Part shown: positions 58,676-64,000 of the stretch, one piece after another
Numbering within the stretch: the stretch's first letter is position 1
How the letters are laid out: each line of letters opens with the position of its first letter
DNA from: Phytoactinopolyspora mesophila
GTDB taxonomy: Bacteria; Actinomycetota; Actinomycetes; Jiangellales; Jiangellaceae
DNA: 64,000 nt
Reading direction: 5' to 3'
Assembly: GCF_010122465.1 (NCBI RefSeq)
Contig: NZ_WLZY01000005.1
Span: 242,901-306,900 of the forward strand
Translations under genes and position numbers: made by a program
Notes under the pieces: model-generated
Databases searched by the model: none
What the model was told of the DNA's origin: nothing
What the model saw: only the letters and a program-made list of their open reading frames with translations

Positions 58676-61441
58676 ATGGAGACACAGAAGGACGGCTCGA
58701 TCGGCCGGGTCGCGGAAACGGAGAGAATACGGGCGTTGCTCACGTCGGTGTCAACGGGAGCCGGCGGGGCGGTCGTGGTGACCGGCCCGGCGGGTATCGG
58801 CAAGACAGCGTTGCTTCGAGACATCGAACGCGGCGCGCGGTCCGAGGTTCGGCCAGCTGGTGAGGAGATCGCGGTTTCGCACGTGGTGGGTGCGGAGGCG
58901 GAACGGGACTGGCCTTTCTCGGGACTGCATCTTGTGTTGTCCGCCGTGGCGGACTCACTGCGGCCACACTGCTACGAAGACGCAGCGCGCCGCGTCCGCA
59001 CGTTCGTCGGCGGGTTGCAGACCACAGCTACCCCCTACGATGTCGCGATCCGGCTGCAGTCGATGATCGGCGATGTCAAGACCCCGATGCTGATCATGGT
59101 CGACGATGCCCATCTGCTGGACTCGGGCTCCAAGGAAGCGGTGGGTTTCGTTGCGCGCCGGTTGCGGTCAGCGCCCCTCGTCGTCGCACTGGCTGTCGAC
59201 CCCTCGGAGAACTCGGCGGTGTTCCAGGGTTTGGACACGATCCATCTGGAGGAGTTGTCCGCCCCCGACGCCGTCCGGTTGTTCTGCCGTTCCGGCAGCC
59301 GGCCGGTGCGTCCGCGGGTGGCCGAGCAGATCGTCGCGCGGGCCGGCGGCAACCCCGGAGTCTTGATCGATCTGCGCGAACGAGTGCCGGACGGGCAGCT
59401 GGCCGGTCGGGTCGAACTGGACCGTTACTTACCTCGGTCGCCGGTGTTGCAGTCTTTGTACCTGCCGGAACTCGCCGAGCTCGACAAGTCGCGCCGGACC
59501 GCACTGCTGACCGCGGCGGTCAGCGGCGACGGCCGGATCGCTCCGGTGTTGCATGCGCTGCGAGAGCACGGCGATTCGACAGTAGCTTGGCTGCTCAACG
59601 AACACGTCGACCGTTCCGACGGCTCGTTTACGCTGCGCCCGCGCGCCGTGGCATCGGTCGTATGGCAGGTGGCGTCGCTGAACGAACGACGCCGTGCCCA
59701 CGAGCGGCTGGCCGCGTCGTATCCTGACGACGACGACCAGCGGTTGTGGCACCGTGCGCTGGCCACCGTGGATGAAGACGAGGACCTGGCGGCCGATGTC
59801 CAGAAGGTCGTGGAACGCGCTCGCAACCGCGGTGAGGTGGAACGGGCCTTGGCTTTCGCCCGGGAATCGGTCCGGCTGACTGCCAATTCCGCTGTGCGTG
59901 TCGACCGGATGATCGTCGCCGGAGGGCTTGCTCTGGCCGGAGGGAAGTTCGAAGAGGTCATCGACATCGCGCGGGAGCGATTCACCAGGGACACGACCGC
60001 CATCCAACGGGCTGACCTCGTGTTGCTGGAGGTCCGAGCCCGCAGTCTCCTCGACGGTGATGTCGCCACCGGGCTGATCTCGCGGCACAGTGAGGAGATC
60101 GCCGACGTCGACCCGAACCGGGCCGCTCGGCTCAACCTGGCCGGAGCCATCGGGTTCGCGTGGCGGATGGAGCAGGCCGAGGCGAGGCAACTTCTCACGC
60201 GTGCCGAGTTGTATGCCGATCATTACGATGACACCACTGGTGACCTGTATCGATGCACAGCGGCGTGGATCGCGTCGATTTCCGGAGAACCGCACAGCGC
60301 GGCCAAGCTGATCGAGGAGAGTCCGCCCTCGACCGATGTGCTCTCCGATGCCGAATGGTCGATCTGGCGGGCCATGGTTCTGGTGCGCGCTGAGCGCTTC
60401 GACGAGGCGCGCCGTCTCGTCCGCAATGTCACACTCGACGGCCGGTTCGGCCGCGTCTCTCTGGTGCAGAGCCTCGCGCAGTCGGTGACCATCAAACTGG
60501 AGATGCTGGCCGGGCGTCTGGTGGCGGCCGAGGAAGCAGCGTCCGCCTGGGAACGGGCAGCCACGGGAGGGGTCTGGCAGGCTCTCGTGTCTGCCCACAT
60601 GATCAGGGTGAACGCGTTGCGTGGGAGGTCGGACCTGGCGTGGGAATGCCGGCAGCAGGCGGTCGAGAACGCCCGTCGCCACGGGGACTGGTGGGCCACG
60701 GCGTTGGTGCAAGCGGAGACCGGCGCCCTCCTCCTCCTGTCGGGGCGGCTCGACGAGGCGGTGCCGGTACTCGAGCACGCCCGCCGGTACGCGTTGGAAC
60801 ACTCTGATCCTTCCATCTTGCCGGTGGAGCCTGACTACATCGAAGCCTGCGTTCGTGCGGGGGACACCGCGCGGGCGGAGGCCGCGTTGGCGGACTTCGA
60901 CGAGCGGGCCAGGAAGGTCCCCACAGCCTGGGCCCGGCACACGCTGGCCAGGTGCCAGGCTCTCGTCGCTGTCGGTGCGGAGTCGGTCGGACTCTTCGAA
61001 CGGGCGGTGGAGGAGCAGGACGAATTCGTGTCTCCCTTGGAGCTGGCCCGGACCATGCTCTGCTACGGCGAACGGCTACGGCGGCTCGGGCACAAGGTGG
61101 ACGCGGCCCGCTGGCTGTACCGTGCCATGGTCCTTGCCCAGGAAAGTGATGCCGCTGTGTTCGTCTCCCGGGCGGCCGAGGAGCTGCGGTCTGCCGGCCG
61201 GGCGCCGGTATCGGCCGCCGTCGGCGTCGAGGAACTCACTGAAGCCGAGCGCCGGGTCTCGGCGCTCGTGGCCGTCGGAAAGCGCAACCGGGAGATCGCC
61301 GCGGAACTATTCGTTTCGGTCCGGACGGTGGAGACCCACCTGGGAAAGATCTTCCGCAAGCTGGGGATCCGGTCCAGGACGGAGCTGGCCCGGCTGGTCG
61401 CCGCGGTTCAGGACGTCGCCGGCGAGGCAGTCGAGGAGTGA
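58676..61441 (+). CDS. LAL-type LuxR-family transcriptional regulator
   Basis: The protein has 921 residues from ATG 58676 with gaggtg about 6 nt upstream. A large ATP-binding regulator (LAL) begins with IGRVAETERIRALL. The Walker A motif is VTGPAGIGKTALLRD near residues 35-49 and Walker B is MLIMVDDAHLLD near 138-149. A STAND-type middle region and TPR-like helices (about 350-820) follow. The C-terminal LuxR HTH is ELTEAERRVSALVAVGKRNR, then EIAAELFVSVRTVETHLGKIFRKLGI. LAL proteins often activate neighbouring pathway genes. The adjacent GT/LPDTG operon and the ECF sigma gene are candidate targets. Confidence 0.9.
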   Translation: METQKDGSIGRVAETERIRALLTSVSTGAGGAVVVTGPAGIGKTALLRDIERGARSEVRPAGEEIAVSHVVGAEAERDWPFSGLHLVLSAVADSLRPHCYEDAARRVRTFVGGLQTTATPYDVAIRLQSMIGDVKTPMLIMVDDAHLLDSGSKEAVGFVARRLRSAPLVVALAVDPSENSAVFQGLDTIHLEELSAPDAVRLFCRSGSRPVRPRVAEQIVARAGGNPGVLIDLRERVPDGQLAGRVELDRYLPRSPVLQSLYLPELAELDKSRRTALLTAAVSGDGRIAPVLHALREHGDSTVAWLLNEHVDRSDGSFTLRPRAVASVVWQVASLNERRRAHERLAASYPDDDDQRLWHRALATVDEDEDLAADVQKVVERARNRGEVERALAFARESVRLTANSAVRVDRMIVAGGLALAGGKFEEVIDIARERFTRDTTAIQRADLVLLEVRARSLLDGDVATGLISRHSEEIADVDPNRAARLNLAGAIGFAWRMEQAEARQLLTRAELYADHYDDTTGDLYRCTAAWIASISGEPHSAAKLIEESPPSTDVLSDAEWSIWRAMVLVRAERFDEARRLVRNVTLDGRFGRVSLVQSLAQSVTIKLEMLAGRLVAAEEAASAWERAATGGVWQALVSAHMIRVNALRGRSDLAWECRQQAVENARRHGDWWATALVQAETGALLLLSGRLDEAVPVLEHARRYALEHSDPSILPVEPDYIEACVRAGDTARAEAALADFDERARKVPTAWARHTLARCQALVAVGAESVGLFERAVEEQDEFVSPLELARTMLCYGERLRRLGHKVDAARWLYRAMVLAQESDAAVFVSRAAEELRSAGRAPVSAAVGVEELTEAERRVSALVAVGKRNREIAAELFVSVRTVETHLGKIFRKLGIRSRTELARLVAAVQDVAGEAVEE

Positions 61442-61459
61442 AGAACTTGCGTGGTGTCC

Positions 61460-61490
61460 AGGGGCGGCGCGGCTTTTCCGTGCCGCCTCT
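61460..61490. terminator. Hairpin terminator after the LAL regulator gene
   Basis: The arms aggggcggcgcgg (61460-61472) and ccgtgccgcctct (61478-61490) pair with two mismatches around a 5-nt loop, 19 nt after the stop. Confidence 0.55.
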
Positions 61491-61573
61491 GAATCGGTCT
61501 CAGCTCCCCGCCTGCCTGGCGCCGGCACACCCGACCCGAGCTTGCTGCTCGGCACGGGTTCAGTGCGCGTTCC

Positions 61574-62134
61574 CTATGCCTCTTGCAGTTGAGCCAGATA
61601 GGCCGAGCGCAGTGCGCTGCGGGCGCGGGTGGCGAGACTTGACACCGCGTTCGCCGTCATGGACATCCGGGGGGCGAGTTCGGCAGGGGAGTAGCGGTCG
61701 ACCTCGATCAGCCAGAGCACCTGCTGCCATCGTTTCGGGAGGGTTTCCCATGCGGCGGCGACGACGTCAGCCTGCGGCGATTCGAACGCGACGGGTGCGA
61801 TGAGCCGCTCCCACAGGGTGTTGTCATCTGAACACATCGTCTGGCTTTGCGTCTTCGAGTAACGATAGGCGAGGCGTTTGACCGTGGCCATGACGTAGGC
61901 GCTGAAGGAGTCAGTCGGCCCGTGTCCGGACCGTACGGCCCGGAGAATGTGGTAAAAAGCTTCCTGTACGAGGTCGTCGGCCGCATAGGCGTCGCGAACA
62001 ATGCGATGTGCGGCTCGTCGTGCGTTTTGTGCAACGCTTTCGTACAAGACTTCGAAGGCGGCATCGTCACCGGTTCGAGCTTTGGTGAGCAATGCTGTTG
62101 GCTCGTCTGTGTCCCCCCACTGAATCACGATCAT
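61574..62134 (-). CDS. ECF-type RNA polymerase sigma factor
   Basis: The 186-residue protein has region 2 around residues 20-90 (HRIVRDAYAADDLVQEAFYH, ILRAV) and region 4 around 125-180 (LPKRWQQVLWLIEVDRYSPA, ELAPRMSMTANAVSSLATRA), the typical ECF two-domain layout. No cognate anti-sigma gene is adjacent in the window. ATG 62134 has no strong ribosome binding site; the GTG two codons later is an alternative. It lies downstream of the tad pilus genes on the same strand (169 nt after tadG) and may belong to the same regulatory region. ECF factors direct transcription of envelope or stress genes. Confidence 0.85.
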   Translation of the reverse strand: MIVIQWGDTDEPTALLTKARTGDDAAFEVLYESVAQNARRAAHRIVRDAYAADDLVQEAFYHILRAVRSGHGPTDSFSAYVMATVKRLAYRYSKTQSQTMCSDDNTLWERLIAPVAFESPQADVVAAAWETLPKRWQQVLWLIEVDRYSPAELAPRMSMTANAVSSLATRARSALRSAYLAQLQEA

Positions 62135-62303
62135 GACTTTGCCCGTCAGTCAGCGTTCGCCGCGTCGTGGAGACCCACATACGTAGTGGTCAGGAGCCAC
62201 GTACGTACCCTTGATTGCGACAATTCAGCCCGAATAGTCGCGCAGTTCTGGGCTTGGGGTATTTGCCCGGGGCTGACGTGGTCCGAAGATCGGCGTCGCT
62301 CCA

Positions 62304-62747
62304 CTACTCCAGGGGAACGACGGCGGTCGAACGGGCGGTGACCCGGAACGACGTCAGGCCGGAGGTCAGGTCTCCGGCGAGCATGAACGGGGTGGACGCC
62401 GCCAGCTCGACGGTGACCCGCCCAGAGCCTGATTCGACCGCGACGTCCACGATGGCGAAGTCGTCGAGCCTCGACGTCAGGTTGGTGCGCACGGCGTAGT
62501 CCGCCACCGCTTGGCGGGCAGCTGCCTCGGACAGCGGAAGCGTCCGGACCGACTCGCCGCCGTAGAGGTGTGTGTGGGATACCTGCTGGGCTGCCGCCGT
62601 GACCGCGCCGTCTGCCCACGAGGCCAAGGACCTGCGTTCCAGGAAGACATTCGAAGCGTTGACGATGACAGCGACGGCCAGTCCCAGGATGATCGCCAAC
62701 CCGATGATCAGAACAGTGATCTGGCCGGCCTCCTGGCGGCTCCACAT
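62304..62747 (-). CDS. TadG-like pilus-assembly protein (Tad-like N-terminal helix)
   Basis: The protein has 147 residues from ATG 62745-62747 (MWSRQEAGQITVLIIGLAII); the longer frame to 62972 is antisense noise. The N-terminal segment GQITVLIIGLAIILGLAVAV is a TadE/G-like hydrophobic helix. The mature region is beta-rich (VVDVAVESGSGRVTVEL-like), as in TadG and TadF proteins. It ends the tad gene row and is separated from the TadF-like gene by a 71-nt gap that holds a family D hairpin. Confidence 0.72.
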   Translation of the reverse strand: MWSRQEAGQITVLIIGLAIILGLAVAVIVNASNVFLERRSLASWADGAVTAAAQQVSHTHLYGGESVRTLPLSEAAARQAVADYAVRTNLTSRLDDFAIVDVAVESGSGRVTVELAASTPFMLAGDLTSGLTSFRVTARSTAVVPLE

Positions 62748-62753
62748 CAGGTT

Positions 62754-62797
62754 GTGTCCTGCAAGGTGAGCGTCATGGCCCTCGCTTTGCAGGACGC
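62754..62797. repeat. Family D hairpin (GTCCTGCAA arms), copy 2, inside the tad operon
   Basis: The arms gtgtcctgcaa (62754-62764) and ttgcaggacgc (62787-62797) enclose 22 nt. The spacing and arms match the copy at 47857-47900 apart from one mismatch. It lies between the TadF-like and TadG-like genes. Confidence 0.8.
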
Positions 62798-62818
62798 CGG
62801 GAGGTGTGCGGTCCGGTG

Positions 62819-63244
62819 TCACTGCAGCGCCCGGTACCGGTCGACGACTGCCACGTGGGTGGCGCTGACGGGCACATGCGCGTGCGCCGAGCCGGCGAGC
62901 ACGTCGGGCACCAGCGGGAGGGCGACGTCCGTGTCGACGACGACGGTGATCTCGGCGCCTGGCTGATAACACGGCGTGGCCGAGCAGGAGAAGACCACTG
63001 AAACGGCGTCCGCGTCGAGGCCTTGATCACGTAGGGCCACCTCGGCGGCAAGGCGGGCGGCATGCTGATCGCCAGTGGTGACATAGAGCCGGCCGGCTTC
63101 CCGAGCTGCCTGGGTCACGCCGTACGACGACCGCTGTACGTCCAGCACGGTCAGCAGGATGTAAACGACGGGCACGAGCAGCAGAAGCCCGAGGAGGTGG
63201 AACTCCACGATCGCGCCACCACGTTCGTCGCGGACCCGGCTCAC
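62819..63244 (-). CDS. TadE/TadF-like pilus minor subunit
   Basis: The 141-residue protein starts MSRVRDERGGAIVEFHLLGL. The N-terminal helix with the TadE-type GGAIVEF start (glutamate near the helix start) and LLLVPVVYILLTVL is followed by a beta-rich extracytoplasmic part with conserved Cys (FSCSATPCYQ). TadE/F family minor pilins assemble Tad/Flp pili. The start overlaps the preceding gene by 4 bp (63241-63244), so it is co-translated. Confidence 0.82.
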   Translation of the reverse strand: MSRVRDERGGAIVEFHLLGLLLLVPVVYILLTVLDVQRSSYGVTQAAREAGRLYVTTGDQHAARLAAEVALRDQGLDADAVSVVFSCSATPCYQPGAEITVVVDTDVALPLVPDVLAGSAHAHVPVSATHVAVVDRYRALQ

Positions 63245-63630
63245 GTTCCGGGCTCCGCAACCGCGTGCGCCGAGACACTCAGCCCTCGCTCCACCCCGAG
63301 CAGACCGGCCAGCGGCAGTGTTGTGGTGACGGTGATCTCGACCATGGAGGCTCCGCCGACATCGATCACGCGTGACTGAACGTCACCGCTGAGCCGTGGG
63401 GACAACGACTCAGCGATCAGCGCCTGCGTCCGCGCCGTGCCGTCGTGCGGTCCGCGGTTGGCGTTGGCGGCATATCGGGCACCTTCCGCGGCGCTGGCCA
63501 CCAGAGTGTTGCGCACGTGGATCACGAAGCCGAGCTGCAGGATCGCCAGAAAGAGGGTCAACAGCAGGACCGAAACGAGAGTGAACTCCACCACTGCAGC
63601 GCCGCGTTCCGGTGGCCGGCGGCGGGTCAC
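63241..63630 (-). CDS. TadE-like pilus-assembly protein
   Basis: The protein has 129 residues from GTG 63628-63630, whose GTGA overlaps the Flp gene stop by 4 bp. The longer upstream frame is antisense noise. The N-terminal RGAAVVEFTLVSVLLLTLFL is the TadE signature, with E at the helix start, followed by the conserved RNTLVASAAEGARYAA stretch. TadE proteins are minor subunits of the Tad pilus. The gene sits between the Flp-pilin-like gene and the TadF-like gene in a tightly packed row. Confidence 0.85.
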   Translation of the reverse strand: MTRRRPPERGAAVVEFTLVSVLLLTLFLAILQLGFVIHVRNTLVASAAEGARYAANANRGPHDGTARTQALIAESLSPRLSGDVQSRVIDVGGASMVEITVTTTLPLAGLLGVERGLSVSAHAVAEPGT

Positions 63631-63788
63631 GGCCGCACGAGATCCAGTGCGGTCTCGAGAACCTGCCGAAGATACTGCTCGGCGAAAGGCCACAGAACGG
63701 CGACGATGCCGGCGGACATGATCGTGATGAGGACCCAGCCGGGTACGTCGCCACGCTCGTCGCGGACCCGGTTTCGGAGTATGGACAT
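63627..63788 (-). CDS. Small Flp-pilin-like protein (53 aa)
   Basis: The protein has 53 residues from ATG 63786-63788. It starts MSILRNRVRDERGDVPGWVL, then a hydrophobic helix (LITIMSAGIVAVLWPFA) and a charged C-terminal segment (EQYLRQVLETALDLVRP). Actinobacterial Flp/Tad pilins have this build, with a RGDVPGWVL-type start to the helix. The pilin is the main subunit of the Tad pilus. Its start is a few codons downstream of the TadC-like gene end (63852), and the stop overlaps the next gene by 4 bp. Confidence 0.75.
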   Translation of the reverse strand: MSILRNRVRDERGDVPGWVLITIMSAGIVAVLWPFAEQYLRQVLETALDLVRP

Positions 63789-63851
63789 GATGACTTCCTT
63801 TCGTTTGTTCGCGTAGGTGTGGACGACCCGTTCGCCCCGACAGCATGGAGG

Positions 63852-64000
63852 TCACGGGACGACGGTGCTGATCGCGATGAAGCCGGGGTAGAGCGCGAAG
63901 ATGATGGTGACCGGCAGAACGAGAAACACCACCGGCACAAGCATGGCGAGTTCCTTGCGGCTGCCGATTTCCATCAGAGAACGCTTGCGCAGCTCCCGGA
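63852..64000 (-). CDS. C-terminal part of a TadC-like (type II secretion F) membrane protein; 5' end outside window
   Basis: The reading frame enters at the right edge, with the first complete codon at 63998, and gives 48 residues to the stop (63854-63852). It has a basic stretch (RELRKRSLMEIGSRKELAML), a long hydrophobic helix (VPVVFLVLPVTIIFALYPGF) and a short tail. TadC (GspF-like) proteins end in this way. The Flp-like and TadE-like genes follow immediately, giving the usual tadC-flp-tadE-tadF-tadG order. The rest of the locus (tadA, tadB) is expected beyond the window. Confidence 0.7.
   Translation of the reverse strand, partial: RELRKRSLMEIGSRKELAMLVPVVFLVLPVTIIFALYPGFIAISTVVP

Overview
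This is a high-GC actinobacterial chromosome segment. The evidence is very high G/C at third codon positions, frequent GTG starts, and the syntenic block DUF58/MoxR/DUF4350/DUF4129 - mtrA-mtrB-lpqB - comF-like - hpf - secA. The genus cannot be fixed from sequence alone; a member of the Jiangellales or a neighbouring order is my guess. No rRNA, tRNA, CRISPR array, prophage or complete insertion sequence is visible.

Layout. 1-7.1 kb: the end of a SpoIIM-like gene, then a small tetR + GAP-family cassette framed by inverted copies of a palindromic repeat, then a tightly overlapping leftward operon (membrane protein, DUF4129, DUF4350, MoxR ATPase, DUF58). 7.2-18.6 kb: cell-envelope and housekeeping core with MtrAB-LpqB, a ComF-like phosphoribosyltransferase, long-form hibernation factor, a YcaQ-type glycosylase, a double GNAT protein and SecA. 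18.7-25.1 kb: secreted SGNH hydrolase, Rv3235-family and LysM proteins, an orphan CpaB/CpaE-like pair, a patatin-like phospholipase and a MITE-like element. 25.2-33.4 kb: P5C dehydrogenase and the giant NAD-glutamate dehydrogenase, together a route from P5C through glutamate to 2-oxoglutarate. 33.4-38.6 kb: an SDR oxidoreductase, an orphan AbiEi/DUF559-like gene bracketed by two near-identical palindromes, and a MalT-like LuxR regulator.

38.7-54.8 kb is a cell-surface locus. It holds two lipoproteins (one a parallel beta-helix protein), two giant repeat-built sortase substrates (1815 aa ending LADTG, 1716 aa ending LPDTG), a Tat-exported DyP peroxidase, a PD-(D/E)XK-like protein and a tiny membrane protein. 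Each giant gene has a CRP-type site upstream that fits TGTGAnnTnnnTCACA (one perfectly, one with a single mismatch), so they look co-regulated.

54.9-64 kb: a DUF234-type ATPase with an AT-rich perfect palindrome in front of it, a 62-aa LPDTG peptide encoded downstream of a processive-type family 2 glycosyltransferase, a LAL-type LuxR regulator, an ECF sigma factor, and the distal end of a Tad/Flp pilus operon that runs out of the window.

Across the window, several intergenic palindrome families recur. Three have TGATC/GATCA ends, and one (GTCCTGCAA arms, 22-nt loop) recurs 15 kb apart, once inside the tad operon. Two accessory gene units lie exactly between paired copies, which suggests that repeat-mediated recombination shaped this region.
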